64,000 nt of DNA from an uncultured Ignavibacteria bacterium (GCA_937873695.1 CALMYL010000028.1:1-64000); one strand, 5' to 3'; positions 35,066 to 45,680 are shown, counted from the first letter of the stretch. Notes: generated by a model from the sequence alone, not told the origin. Numbers and translations are program-made.

Positions 35066-36396
35066 TACTCAGCGAAAATGAAGCCAGGAATTTACTGGCA
35101 AAGGTACTTTCCAATTCAAAGGCAGATTCAGCATCGGCAGTTCTTGAAGGAAGTAATACATATAATATAAGATTTGCCCGCAATTCAATTTCAACCAACG
35201 GTTTTTCGGACGGGCTTTCTGTTTCCATAACAAGTAACATCGGTAAAAAATCGGGTTCTGTATCCACAAATAAATTTGATGATGTTTCAATTAAAGCTGC
35301 TGTAAAAAAATCAGAGGATATAGCCGGTGTCTCTCCTGAAAACAAAGAATTTATGCCGCCGCTTGGCGCGCAAAGCTACGCTTTGGCTACAAATTTTTCA
35401 GCTGATACAGAAAACCTGACCGGTGAACAAAGATCAGACAAGGCCGCGTATGTAATAGAGCAATCTATAGCAAACAATGTAACATCTGCCGGATATATGG
35501 AAGACGGAATATCGTTCTACGCTATCATGAACACAAACGGTCTGTTTGCGTACAATAAAAGCTCTATGGCAAAGCTTTCTTCAACTGTTAGAACCAATGA
35601 CGGAACAGGCTCAGGCAGGTTTGAAAAAAATTACGTTGATGTAAATAAGATAGATGGTAAAGGGCTTGCTGACTGGGCAATTAGCCGCTCAAAGCTATCG
35701 GTTAACCCCGGTGAAATCAAGCCGGGCAGGTATACAGTTATTCTTGAACACGCAGCAGCAGCCGATATGCTTAGTTTGTGCATAAATTTTATGGGTTCTC
35801 GGTGGGCAGATGAAGGCAGAAGTTATTTTTCAAAAAAAGGCGGCGGTACAATAATTGGAGAAACCATAGCAGATAGTAAACTGAATATATATTCTGATCC
35901 CAATGATCCCGCAGCTCCGGCATCTCCGTTTTCTGATAGCGGTGAGCCGCAGCAAAAAATTGTTTGGTTTGAAAACGGCATGCTGAAGAACCTCCACCGT
36001 AATCGTTTTTGGGCAGAAAAGACTTCGCAGCCTTCAGTACCTTATCCTTCAAACATAATAATGAAGGGCGGCAGTAAATCTGTTGAGCAGCTTATCGCTG
36101 AATCAGATGACGCAATATTGGTTACAAGATTTTGGTATATCAGGACAGTTGACCCTCGGACAATGCTTTTCACGGGCTTGACCCGTGACGGAGTATTTGA
36201 AGTGAAAAACGGAAAGATCATCCGGCCCGTTAAGAACTTCAGGTTCAACGAAAGTCCGATGAATATATTCAAAAATATAATTGAGCTTGGCGCAGCCGAA
36301 AAAGCTGTTGGCAGTGAAACGGGTGATTATCCCATAGTTGTACCTGCCATTAAGGCTGCAAATTTTAATTTCTCAAGCTTATCTGATGCGATATAA
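35062..36396 (+). CDS. tldE: TldE/PmbA-family metalloprotease partner
   Basis: The 444-aa protein has the PmbA/TldE layout with N-terminal domain, GLSVSITSNIGKKSG, and a C-terminal domain ending in FRFNESPMNIFKNIIELG. It lacks the HEx3H zinc site, as TldE normally does. The start is a TTG at 35,062 overlapping the tldD stop by 4 nt. An ATG near the beginning is absent. Unlike TldD, no export signal is seen. The pair should work as a heterodimer. Confidence 0.92.
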   Translation: MILSENEARNLLAKVLSNSKADSASAVLEGSNTYNIRFARNSISTNGFSDGLSVSITSNIGKKSGSVSTNKFDDVSIKAAVKKSEDIAGVSPENKEFMPPLGAQSYALATNFSADTENLTGEQRSDKAAYVIEQSIANNVTSAGYMEDGISFYAIMNTNGLFAYNKSSMAKLSSTVRTNDGTGSGRFEKNYVDVNKIDGKGLADWAISRSKLSVNPGEIKPGRYTVILEHAAAADMLSLCINFMGSRWADEGRSYFSKKGGGTIIGETIADSKLNIYSDPNDPAAPASPFSDSGEPQQKIVWFENGMLKNLHRNRFWAEKTSQPSVPYPSNIIMKGGSKSVEQLIAESDDAILVTRFWYIRTVDPRTMLFTGLTRDGVFEVKNGKIIRPVKNFRFNESPMNIFKNIIELGAAEKAVGSETGDYPIVVPAIKAANFNFSSLSDAI

Positions 36397-36405
36397 AATT
36401 CAATC

Positions 36406-37335
36406 ATGAATTTAATCCATGCTATCGATAAATTTTCTGCTTACCTTATAAACGAAAAGAATTATTCAAAGCATACCCTTATGAATTACATCAAGGACTT
36501 GAACGACCTTTACAGTTTTATTGCCAAAAGTCTTGAAGATACAACTCCCAAAATTGAACTTAAGTACATTGATGAATCTACTTTGAAGAGCTTCATCGCC
36601 GCTTTTGTACTTAATAAAGAGCTTAAGTATTCAAAACGCACCATTTCACGGAAGATATCGACTCTCAAATCATTTTACAAATTTCTCAATCGCAAAAAAA
36701 TATTTGCAGAAAACCCTTCGCGCAATCTGATATTCCCAAAACTTGGGCGGAACCTGCCGACGGTAGTTGAGGAAACCTCTTTAACCGGGCTGCTGAATTC
36801 CGATACTTTTGGTAAGGATGTTTGGGGTGAGCGTGACCGGGCGATAATTGAGCTGTTATACAGCTCAGGCATCCGCCTGAATGAGCTGATTGAGCTGAGC
36901 GTAGATAGGATCGACCTTGATAATTTCACCATACGCGTGAAAGGAAAGGGTAGGAAAGAGCGTATCATTCCCGTTGGCACTGTTGCTGTTGGGGCAATTT
37001 CATCATATCTCGAAAAGAGGGAAGTATACTTTGCTGAAAAGGGAGTTGAATTTAACAATGGTGTGATATTTAATGCCAAAAATGGTAAGAAGTTATACCC
37101 TGCACTTATGAACCGTATCACAACAAAATACATTTCAAAAATATCTGAGCTTAAGAAGAAGTCACCCCACGTTTTACGGCACTCATTTGCCACTCATTTA
37201 CTTGATCACGGCGCTGATATACGGGCAGTTAAAGACCTGCTGGGTCACTCCAGCCTGAGCACAACGCAGGTTTATACACATGTATCAGTTGATAGACTTA
37301 AGAAAGTTTACCAGAAGTCACACCCGAAGGGGTAG
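36406..37335 (+). CDS. xerC: Tyrosine recombinase XerC/XerD
   Basis: The full catalytic set is present: Arg157 (SSGIRLNE), Lys181 (KGKGRKER), His255 and Arg258 (HVLRHSF), His281 (LGHSSLS) and the nucleophile Tyr290 (QVYTHVS). The N-terminal SAM-like DNA-binding domain spans residues 1-100. At 309 aa it fits the chromosomal Xer recombinases that resolve dimers at dif. It could also belong to a single-Xer system. No dif site was found in this window. Confidence 0.93.
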   Translation: MNLIHAIDKFSAYLINEKNYSKHTLMNYIKDLNDLYSFIAKSLEDTTPKIELKYIDESTLKSFIAAFVLNKELKYSKRTISRKISTLKSFYKFLNRKKIFAENPSRNLIFPKLGRNLPTVVEETSLTGLLNSDTFGKDVWGERDRAIIELLYSSGIRLNELIELSVDRIDLDNFTIRVKGKGRKERIIPVGTVAVGAISSYLEKREVYFAEKGVEFNNGVIFNAKNGKKLYPALMNRITTKYISKISELKKKSPHVLRHSFATHLLDHGADIRAVKDLLGHSSLSTTQVYTHVSVDRLKKVYQKSHPKG

Positions 37336-37341
37336 AACTGT

Positions 37342-37680
37342 ATGAATATGCATATAAATTATGACAGAATTGAAATCCCAAAAAACAAATTAGTCGGATA
37401 TTTATTAAATAAGAATCATAGTGTTGGAGTTCACAAGGCTGTATATTTCGAGAGTTTGGGATATAATTCAGAAAATTGGCAAATCCTAAGAGATGCCTTA
37501 TTTGAACATGTTGAAACAGCGGAAAATATTGATTTTGTTGAAAACCAATTTGGCATGAAAGTTGTTATAATCAATAATCTCAATGGTCAAAACAATAGAA
37601 TTGCAAAAATTAAATCAATTTGGTTCATTGAAAATAATGAAAATATTCTTAAATTTGTAACAGCATATCCGGAAAAATAA
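37342..37680 (+). CDS. DUF6883-like protein, possible toxin of a two-gene module
   Basis: The 112-aa protein has the DUF6883 pattern: IPKNKLVGYLLNKNHSVGVHKAVYFESLGY, then ILRDALFEH and a beta-rich C-terminus with KIKSIWFI. DUF6883 is found beside DUF4926 in many genomes, and such pairs are suspected toxin-antitoxin or toxin-immunity modules. That role is inference. The stop codon overlaps the next start (ATGA-type, 1 nt). The DNA is AT-rich compared with xerC, suggesting transfer. Confidence 0.75.
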   Translation: MNMHINYDRIEIPKNKLVGYLLNKNHSVGVHKAVYFESLGYNSENWQILRDALFEHVETAENIDFVENQFGMKVVIINNLNGQNNRIAKIKSIWFIENNENILKFVTAYPEK

Positions 37681-37901
37681 TGATAAAAGAACTAGACAGA
37701 GTAATATTGACACGTGATATCCCTGAGAATAATCTCAAAAAAGGTGATATAGGGATTGTTGTTATGATCCACTCCAATACAAAAGGATTTGAAGTTGAAT
37801 TTTCTACATTGGATGGGGATACGATCACAGTGGTTACATTGAATTCTGAAGATGTTCGTGAGATCAGGAAACACGAAATTGCACATGCCAGAGTTATTTG
37901 A
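37680..37901 (+). CDS. DUF4926-like protein, possible partner of the DUF6883 protein
   Basis: The 73-aa protein matches DUF4926: ELDRVILTRDIPENNLKKGDIGIVVMIH, then a strand-rich GFEVEFSTLDGDTITVVTL, a small SH3-like beta-barrel. It starts at the last base of the DUF6883 stop and is thus translationally coupled. In this pairing it would be the candidate antitoxin or immunity protein. The AT-rich composition is shared with its partner. Confidence 0.8.
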   Translation: MIKELDRVILTRDIPENNLKKGDIGIVVMIHSNTKGFEVEFSTLDGDTITVVTLNSEDVREIRKHEIAHARVI

Positions 37902-38022
37902 TTCATAAAGCTTTCTGGTCCCATTACTCATACATTTCATTAATCCCTATTTATTGTTAAATTTGTAAAATTCGTTAAATTATTAATGGAGATACCCATT
38001 TACGCGGGTATTGTTGAGTAAT

Positions 38023-38337
38023 ATGGCAAAAATTCAGTTAAAAGAGATATGTCACGGCCGCTCTGGCGATAAGGGTGACGCTGCAAATGTGGGATTGATC
38101 GCATTCAAAAAGGAAGATTACGCGGTAATCAAAGAAAAGGTCACAGCTGATGCCGTAAAAAAGTACTTTGAGGGTATTTGCGAAGGTAAGGTTGAAAGAT
38201 ATGAACTTCCGAACATCAATGCGCTGAATTTCATATTGCACAATACTTTAGGTGGCGGCGGTACCGTTTCCCTTAAAAATGATGCACAGGGGAAGACTCT
38301 TGCATCGGCATTGCTGATGATGGAAATAGACTATTGA
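38023..38337 (+). CDS. AtuA C-terminal domain-like protein
   Basis: KIQLKEICHGRSGDKGDAANVGLIAF is the signature of the C-terminal region of AtuA-related (DUF1446) proteins, with NALNFILHNTLGGGGTVSL later. The 104-aa single-domain form is common beside, or separate from, the large AtuA subunit involved in terpene utilisation; no large subunit is in the window. I chose the ATG at 38,023 because the TTG at 38,011 adds four residues not seen in the family. Confidence 0.85.
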   Translation: MAKIQLKEICHGRSGDKGDAANVGLIAFKKEDYAVIKEKVTADAVKKYFEGICEGKVERYELPNINALNFILHNTLGGGGTVSLKNDAQGKTLASALLMMEIDY

Positions 38338-38519
38338 CCCTGAATGAAATGAAGGGTCTCATTCGGTATGCAAGCACTCAATAAGTGATGCTTAACAAGT
38401 ATTAAATAAAGACAGTTAGCAATTTTTTATTAAACTAAAATTTAGCAAGTACAAGGAATGGATCCTTCCTTCCTCCCGCTCCGCGGTTTTAAGGCGTGGC
38501 GCTTTGCTAAGGGATAAAC

Positions 38520-39612
38520 ATGTTCGATTACAGTAAATCAGAATTAAAAAAGCTTAAGACAAGGGTTGATAACCTAAGGAGGTTCCTTTGAAATTGATGA
38601 AAAGCAGGCATTAGTATCATCTTTACAGGAAAGATCCCAGGAATCGAACTTTTGGGATGATAACAACGAAGCGCAGAAAGTCTTACAGGAAATAACCCGC
38701 CATAATGAGTGGATAGACCTGTGGAAAAACCTGGAAAACAAGTATAATGACCTTGAATCAATTATAACATTAGCAGAAGAAGAATCCGATATAACCCTTG
38801 AGGAAGTAATAGAAAAAGACATTGAAAAACTAACGATTGAAGTAGAGAACGTTGAGTTTAAGAACATGCTTCGCGATGAAGATGATAAACGAGACGCTAT
38901 ACTTACAATTAACTCCGGTGCCGGAGGCACAGAGGCACAGGACTGGGCTCAAATGCTCATGCGTATGTATTTAAGATACTGCGAAAAGCAGGGCTTTAGG
39001 GCTGAAATTGTAGATCTGCTGGAAGGTGACGGCGCAGGTATAAAAAGTGCGACTATCGAAGTCCACGGGCAATATGCCTATGGTTACCTTAAAGCCGAAA
39101 ACGGAGTACACAGGCTGGTCAGAATATCACCATTCGACGCTAATAAAAAGCGGCATACATCATTTGCCGCTGTATTTGTTTATCCGGTTGTTGATGATAA
39201 CATAGAAATTGAGATAAATCCCGCTGAAATACGGGTTGATACATTCAGAAGCGGCGGTGCCGGCGGACAGAATGTAAACAAAGTGGAAACAGCTATCAGG
39301 ATAACGCACATCCCCACAAACATTGTAGTTCAGTGCCAGAATGAACGCTCACAGCACCAGAACCGCGCAAATGCGATGAAGATGCTTAAATCAAAGCTTT
39401 ACCAGCTTGAAAAGGAAAAAGAACAGGCAAAGCTTGATAAGATCGAAGGCTCTAAAAAGAAAATTGAATGGGGAAGCCAGATTCGTTCTTATGTATTCCA
39501 CCCATACAATATGGTGAAAGACCACAGGACAGACCATGAAACAAGCAACACACAGGGAGTGATGGATGGCAATATACAGGAGTTTATAAAAAGCTACTTA
39601 ATGGAATTTTAA
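38520..39612 (+). CDS. prfB: Peptide chain release factor 2, expressed by programmed +1 frameshift
   Basis: The gene starts at the ATG at 38,520. Its first 23 codons end at CTT followed by an in-frame TGA at 38,589-38,591. Slipping one base gives GAA and continues for 340 codons to the stop at 39,612, yielding a ~363-aa RF2. The GGQ motif ([10 protein letters not shown]) for peptidyl-tRNA hydrolysis and the SPF stop-codon recognition tripeptide ([10 protein letters not shown]) are present. RF2 reads UGA and UAA. Recoding at its own UGA gives autoregulation, because low RF2 favours the frameshift. A simple frame search would miss the first ~115 residues. Confidence 0.97.
38576..38592 (+). promoter_or_regulatory. 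prfB programmed frameshift site
   Basis: AAGGAGG (38,576-38,582), an internal Shine-Dalgarno sequence, is followed three bases later by the slippery CTT-TGA (38,586-38,591). This is the same arrangement as in E. coli prfB: SD, 3-nt spacer, CUU slip codon, UGA stop. The +1 slip resumes with GAA at 38,590. Confidence 0.96.
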
Positions 39613-39631
39613 ATAAATAACTTACGCCTAA

Positions 39632-40855
39632 TTGGTAAACTTTTTTCTCGCAAAAAGATTTTTAAGATCTAAGAAGGAATCCAGTTTCATTTCCTTTATT
39701 ACAACTATATCAGTTGCGGGAATTGCCATAGGTGTTGCCGCTTTGATCATCGCGGTATCCGTATTAGGCGGCTTTGAGAGGGAAATTACTGAAAAGACCA
39801 TATCTCTTTCATCGCATATACAGGTAACATCATTCAAAAAAGAGGGAATAGCAGACTATAACGCTGTAATAAAACAACTAAATGACCCCGAAAATGATCT
39901 TTTTGTAAAGGAAGCTCACCCGTACGTACAACGGGAAGCCGTCATTAAGTTTAAGGACCGAACTGAGGGCATAATTATCAAGGGTGTGAGGAATGAAGAC
40001 AGCGTTTTTTCCAAACAAAGGAAGATAGTACAGGGAACAGGTACTTTGGGCATTATTGATTCAAGTGTATCAAACATAATTGTTGGTAATAAACTTGCTA
40101 ATAAGCTTAATATAGCAGTTGGCAGCAAGGTATTCATAATTGCAACTGTTGGTATTCCATCTGCTGCTAATACTCCGGCAGTAAAAGGATTCAATGTGGT
40201 TGGTATTTATGAATCAGGTTTAAAAGAATATGATGATGTGCTGCTATATACAGATATGAAAGATGCGCAGAAATTGTTCAGCATGGGTCCCTATGTTACA
40301 GGTATTGAACTTTTCCTTACAGATACAGGCAAAATAAGAAAAGTTACCAACGAGATAAAGGCGCAGGTTGACTATCCAAATAACAATGCGCGCAATGTTT
40401 ACCAGATATATAAGGGTCTTTTTACATGGGTAGAACTGCAGAAAGAGCCAATTCCCGTAGTTTTGGGGCTGATAATCATAGTAGCGGCAATAAATATTAT
40501 CGGATTTCTGTTAATGCTGGTGCTGGAAAAGACCGAAACTATAGGAATACTTAAATCGCTTGGCGCAAAAAATACCGATATAACATTTATCTTTTTCTTC
40601 CAGGGGATGCTTATTTCACTGGCGGGTATCATTTCAGGGAATATACTTGGATACGGTTTATGTTTCCTTCAATTGAAATACGATCTCATCAAGATCCCGG
40701 AGATATATTACATGTCATCGGTACCGCTGGAAATTGATATTAACACCGGCATCGTAATTACCTTAATTGCCGTACTGTTAAGCATATTGGTGACAGTAAT
40801 TCCTTCCTACATGGCCTCAAGGCTGAATCCAATTACATCTCTGAGATTTAAATAA
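39632..40855 (+). CDS. Lol/FtsX-type ABC transporter permease (LolC/LolE-like)
   Basis: The 407-aa protein begins FFLAKRFLRSKKESSFISFITTISVAGIAIGVAALI, the LolC/E signature with the first membrane helix. A periplasmic domain of ~230 residues follows, then three more helices in the FtsX domain (LIIVAAINIIGFLLML, then IGILKSLGAKNTDI). It would release lipoproteins from the inner membrane with a LolD ATPase, not present here. The start is a TTG at 39,632. Several lipoproteins are encoded in the window. Confidence 0.92.
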   Translation: MVNFFLAKRFLRSKKESSFISFITTISVAGIAIGVAALIIAVSVLGGFEREITEKTISLSSHIQVTSFKKEGIADYNAVIKQLNDPENDLFVKEAHPYVQREAVIKFKDRTEGIIIKGVRNEDSVFSKQRKIVQGTGTLGIIDSSVSNIIVGNKLANKLNIAVGSKVFIIATVGIPSAANTPAVKGFNVVGIYESGLKEYDDVLLYTDMKDAQKLFSMGPYVTGIELFLTDTGKIRKVTNEIKAQVDYPNNNARNVYQIYKGLFTWVELQKEPIPVVLGLIIIVAAINIIGFLLMLVLEKTETIGILKSLGAKNTDITFIFFFQGMLISLAGIISGNILGYGLCFLQLKYDLIKIPEIYYMSSVPLEIDINTGIVITLIAVLLSILVTVIPSYMASRLNPITSLRFK

Positions 40856-40903
40856 TCATTCATTTACGAATACTGATTTGCATTAACTCTGTAAAGATAT
40901 TTA

Positions 40904-41605
40904 ATGAAATATACAAAGAATAAACAGTTCATAGGCAACATGTTCGATGAAATATCACCGACCTATGATAAGCTCAATCATTTACTCAGCGGTTACCAGG
41001 ATAACCGCTGGCGCAGAGGCGCTGTTAAGTACCTGGCATCAGTTTCAGACAGGTATGATAATATCCTTGATCTGGCATCCGGCTCTGGTGATCTGGGATT
41101 GGAATTTCTTAAATTGAACCCCAAAAGGATGTTTTCAGCAGATCTCTCGCATGAAATGCTGAAAATTGACAGGGAAAAGCTGCCGAAAGACATTAACCTG
41201 CCGGTAAAAGCCGAAGCAGAACATTTGCCGTTCAGAACGGGTTATTTTGATCTTTGCGGCATTGGTTTCGGTGTGCGGAACTTTGAGCACCTGCCGGAGT
41301 GTATAATGGAAATATCTCGGGTACTGAAGCCCGGAGGTAAATTTGTAACTATTGAAATGTTTAAACCATTAAAGGCAAATATAGCTAATAAGTCATTCAG
41401 GCTGTACTTTGAAAAAGTGCTGCCAAAGATAGGGAATAAAATGGCAAAAAGTGAATATGCTTACAGTTATTTGTTTGAATCAGTTGATAATTTTATAAAT
41501 ATTGCTGAATATTCCGAAATTCTGCAAAAGTGCGGTTTTAAAATAATGAAAACAAAAAACAATTTTTTAGGAATTGTAAACAGTGTGTTTGCCGAAAAAT
41601 TGTAA
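40904..41605 (+). CDS. ubiE: Menaquinone/ubiquinone methyltransferase UbiE
   Basis: The 233-aa protein matches UbiE/MenG: FIGNMFDEISPTYDKLNHLLS, the family's first signature, SAM motif I LDLASGSGDLGLEF, and FGVRNFEHLPECIMEISRVLKPGG. It transfers methyl from SAM to demethylmenaquinol in the last step of menaquinone synthesis. Because bacteria of this group use menaquinone, MenG activity is expected. It follows the Lol permease by 48 bp. Confidence 0.95.
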   Translation: MKYTKNKQFIGNMFDEISPTYDKLNHLLSGYQDNRWRRGAVKYLASVSDRYDNILDLASGSGDLGLEFLKLNPKRMFSADLSHEMLKIDREKLPKDINLPVKAEAEHLPFRTGYFDLCGIGFGVRNFEHLPECIMEISRVLKPGGKFVTIEMFKPLKANIANKSFRLYFEKVLPKIGNKMAKSEYAYSYLFESVDNFINIAEYSEILQKCGFKIMKTKNNFLGIVNSVFAEKL

Positions 41606-41673
41606 TAAATTGTATAAATTATTGTGATTTAACAATTGAATAATTATATTTACAGCAAATTAAAACTTAATTT

Positions 41674-42141
41674 ATGAAAAAAATGAGCAAAGTTGTTACT
41701 ATCCGCATCATTACTGCGTTAATGCTTGTTTCGCTGACGCTTGTTGGCAGTGACTGCGAGGATATTATTAACCAGATATCACAGCCAACCGGTGATATCA
41801 CGGGTAACTGGACCCTGATATATAACGCGGGAACGCTTCTGGATATCTGCCCGGGAGAAACTGTTAATTTTCCTAATGCATCAGGCGGTGATGCCACATT
41901 GACCTGCCCGAATCAGACGGGTATAAACAGGACTTATTCTGTATCCGGTTCTACATTAACATATACTGCCTCAGGTGTTGAGTATAATGTGGGTTTTACA
42001 CAGAACAATGAGCTTGTTTTAACGGGTATTAACAACAACAGGATCCTCTACTACAGCAATACGATCACCGATATAAAATCTGAAAACATCGATTCAGGTA
42101 AAAATACAGTTAACTATAATTCATCAGAAATAAAAAAATAA
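41674..42141 (+). CDS. Exported protein of unknown function, 155 aa
   Basis: A signal peptide (residues 1-24) is followed by SDCED, where the Cys might be lipidated although the -1 residue is Asp, not a standard lipobox. The mature part starts GDITGNWTLIYNAGTLLDICPGE and looks like a small beta-barrel of the lipocalin-like kind seen in Bacteroidota. It lies 6 bp before the metalloprotease gene and is probably co-transcribed. It might act as inhibitor or partner of the protease, but this is only context. Confidence 0.7.
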   Translation: MKKMSKVVTIRIITALMLVSLTLVGSDCEDIINQISQPTGDITGNWTLIYNAGTLLDICPGETVNFPNASGGDATLTCPNQTGINRTYSVSGSTLTYTASGVEYNVGFTQNNELVLTGINNNRILYYSNTITDIKSENIDSGKNTVNYNSSEIKK

Positions 42142-42147
42142 AATTAT

Positions 42148-43869
42148 ATGAAAAGTACATACAAAATAAATTTAATTTTTGCATCGTTATTTCTCTGTGT
42201 TATAGTACTGGCATTTTCAGCATTTAACACAGAAGAAATTATTGCTGTTAATCAGCAGGTAAATACTGACCTGAACCATAAGAACTCTGCTTTTGAACTG
42301 GTGAACAGCAGAAAATCTACTGCTATGTTTGAGTCTGTAAGTATATTTAAGAAAAGCAGTAAAGATAATTCACAGACGATCAGTTCATCAGTTTCCGAAG
42401 CTTCATTTTTTACGCTTGACAGAACAGCGCTAAAAGATCTTTACGGCCGAAATTCACAGAATATCACACTGAACATTCCATCCGTAAATGGAAATGTGGA
42501 GCTTGAACTTAGCCGGGTTAATTTTATTCCTGATGATTTCAGAATAGTAACATCTGACGGCAAAACAGAAGACTACAAAAGAGGGATGTATTTTCAGGGG
42601 ATAATTAAAGATGATGAGAATTCCATGGCGGCTATCAGCATATTTGAAAATGAGGTTATTGGTATAGTATCTACAAATGAAGGAAATTATAATCTGGGTT
42701 CATTGCTTAATGATAACAATGAGTATATTTATTATAATGACAGAAATCTGCTTAAGAGATTTGATTTCAAATGCGATGTGGAAGACGGGTACGGCAAACA
42801 TTACAGAAATAACGGACATGTAAAAACAGAAGGGCAGTCTACTTCATCATCGACTGTTAATCCGGTAAGAATGTATTATGTCTGTGATTACCAAATGTAT
42901 CTTGACAGAAGCAGTAATACCCAAAGCGTTGTAAATTACGTTACTGCTGTTTTTAACCAGGAAAACCTGCTGTACAATAACGAAACATTGAGCCTTGCTT
43001 TATCGTCTCAAATGTTTGTATATACAAGCGCTGATCCGTACAGACAATACAGCACAAGCCAAACGGCCGAGATCCTTTACGCATTCGGAACTGCTACAAA
43101 AAATAATTTTGATGGCAATTTGGCCCAGCTTCTTTCAACCAGAACACCGGTTATGGGAGCAATTGCATGGGTTAACGTTCTTTGCCAGTCATATGAACCG
43201 GGAAGCCAGTCAGGCAGATATGCTTTTATTGAGCTGGAAAACACATATAACAATGTACCCATCTACTCATGGTCAGTAGAGGTAATGGCTCATGAAACGG
43301 GCCATAATTTCGGTTCTTCACACACCCAGGCCTGCATATGGCCATCATTACCGGGCGGCGGTATCGGAGCAATTGATTCATGTGTAGCTGCAGAGCAGGG
43401 GAACTGTTTTACCCAAACAAGACCTAACCCCAATGGTACTATAATGAGCTATTGCCATATACCGCAGGGCGGAGCGATCAATTTCACACTGGGTTTTGGT
43501 CCATTACCGGGTGATACAATAAGATTGAGGTACGAGCAGGCACTTTGTATTGATAACCCAATCAATTCATCAGAAGCGCCGGTGGCTTTTAACCTGCTGC
43601 AGAATTACCCGAATCCGTTCAATCCTTCAACAAACATAAAGTTCGCGCTTCCGCAGGATGGGCTGGTTACTCTACGGGTCTATGATGTATCAGGCAGGGA
43701 AGTTGCAAAACTGATTAACAGTCAATACTATCCTATCGGGATCTTTTCATACACACTTGATGCATCAACATTGAATTTGGCTTCGGGAGTGTATCTGTAC
43801 AAACTTGATGTAAGCAGGGATAATAATTCGGTCTATTCTGAAATTAAAAAAATGGTGCTGGTGAAATAA
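42148..43869 (+). CDS. Secreted zinc metalloprotease with T9SS sorting domain
   Basis: The protein has a signal peptide (residues 1-25), a long pro-region, and an M12-like catalytic domain. The zinc site HExxHxxGxxH is seen at His382, Glu383, His386 and His392, followed by a Met-turn (IMSYC, about 432-436), so it is a metzincin. A C-terminal ~90-residue type A sorting domain contains NPFNP at 489-493 and ends KKMVLVK. It should leave the cell through the T9SS whose SprA is at 49-56 kb. The pro-region probably keeps it inactive until cleavage. The next gene starts at the last base of its stop. Confidence 0.92.
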   Translation: MKSTYKINLIFASLFLCVIVLAFSAFNTEEIIAVNQQVNTDLNHKNSAFELVNSRKSTAMFESVSIFKKSSKDNSQTISSSVSEASFFTLDRTALKDLYGRNSQNITLNIPSVNGNVELELSRVNFIPDDFRIVTSDGKTEDYKRGMYFQGIIKDDENSMAAISIFENEVIGIVSTNEGNYNLGSLLNDNNEYIYYNDRNLLKRFDFKCDVEDGYGKHYRNNGHVKTEGQSTSSSTVNPVRMYYVCDYQMYLDRSSNTQSVVNYVTAVFNQENLLYNNETLSLALSSQMFVYTSADPYRQYSTSQTAEILYAFGTATKNNFDGNLAQLLSTRTPVMGAIAWVNVLCQSYEPGSQSGRYAFIELENTYNNVPIYSWSVEVMAHETGHNFGSSHTQACIWPSLPGGGIGAIDSCVAAEQGNCFTQTRPNPNGTIMSYCHIPQGGAINFTLGFGPLPGDTIRLRYEQALCIDNPINSSEAPVAFNLLQNYPNPFNPSTNIKFALPQDGLVTLRVYDVSGREVAKLINSQYYPIGIFSYTLDASTLNLASGVYLYKLDVSRDNNSVYSEIKKMVLVK

Positions 43870-44333
43870 TGAAAATAATAGCGATACTTTCAATTGTATT
43901 TGTAATAATTTTCAATTCCTGCTCAGGCAGTGATACTGAAAAAACCACAACGCTGAAAACCGGTAAATACAACTATACTTTAACCGATAGTGCAGGAACT
44001 GTTTTAGTTGACGGTGAAATGATGTTTGATAAGATAACCAAACAGAAAGAAAGTGATGATTACATTGTATCAGGCAGTTATACTATTAAAACTATGACAG
44101 CAGATACAAGTTACCAGGGCTTTTCTACAATGAATGGCGGTGAGCTTACGGGTTATTACAATAACGGGAAGAAGTTCCTGAATATCAATACTAATCCTAA
44201 AATTGCTGATGCAAATGTTTTTATTAATGTTGACGTAAAAAGCTCAGCGCTTGATGGAAGCTGGTACTACTCTACGTTCCGCGGTATGGATAAAGAAGGC
44301 GGGTTATTTAAAGCAACCAGGATCAAGAAATAA
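43869..44333 (+). CDS. Small lipoprotein, 154 aa
   Basis: The lipobox FNSC with Cys18 follows a hydrophobic signal peptide. The mature 137 residues are beta-rich, with DSAGTVLVDGEMMF and SGSYTIKT, perhaps a small barrel. I do not recognise the family. It starts at the last base of the metalloprotease stop, ATGA-type overlap, so the two are coupled. A bidirectional terminator follows. Confidence 0.75.
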   Translation: MKIIAILSIVFVIIFNSCSGSDTEKTTTLKTGKYNYTLTDSAGTVLVDGEMMFDKITKQKESDDYIVSGSYTIKTMTADTSYQGFSTMNGGELTGYYNNGKKFLNINTNPKIADANVFINVDVKSSALDGSWYYSTFRGMDKEGGLFKATRIKK

Positions 44334-44351
44334 CATATTGATATCAGAAAC

Positions 44352-44388
44352 AAAAAAAGGCTCAGGATTTATCTCCTGAGCCTTTTTT
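44352..44388. terminator. Bidirectional terminator between convergent operons
   Basis: AAAAAAAGGCTCAGGA and TCCTGAGCCTTTTTT form a 14-bp stem with A- and T-runs on both sides. It can end both the metalloprotease operon (plus) and purA (minus). Confidence 0.93.
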
Positions 44389-44405
44389 AATGCTAAAAAT
44401 TTACT

Positions 44406-45680
<1,275 letters not shown>

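Noticed and set aside
36675-37193. 172-aa minus-strand frame in xerC
   Set aside because: Antisense to a recombinase with all six catalytic residues.
36406-37335. Integrase of a mobile island
   Set aside because: Length and motifs fit chromosomal XerC/D, it lies in a housekeeping run, and no attachment-site repeats were seen around it.
38866-39612. Start of prfB at the ATG at 38,866
   Set aside because: The family N-terminal region is encoded upstream through the programmed frameshift.
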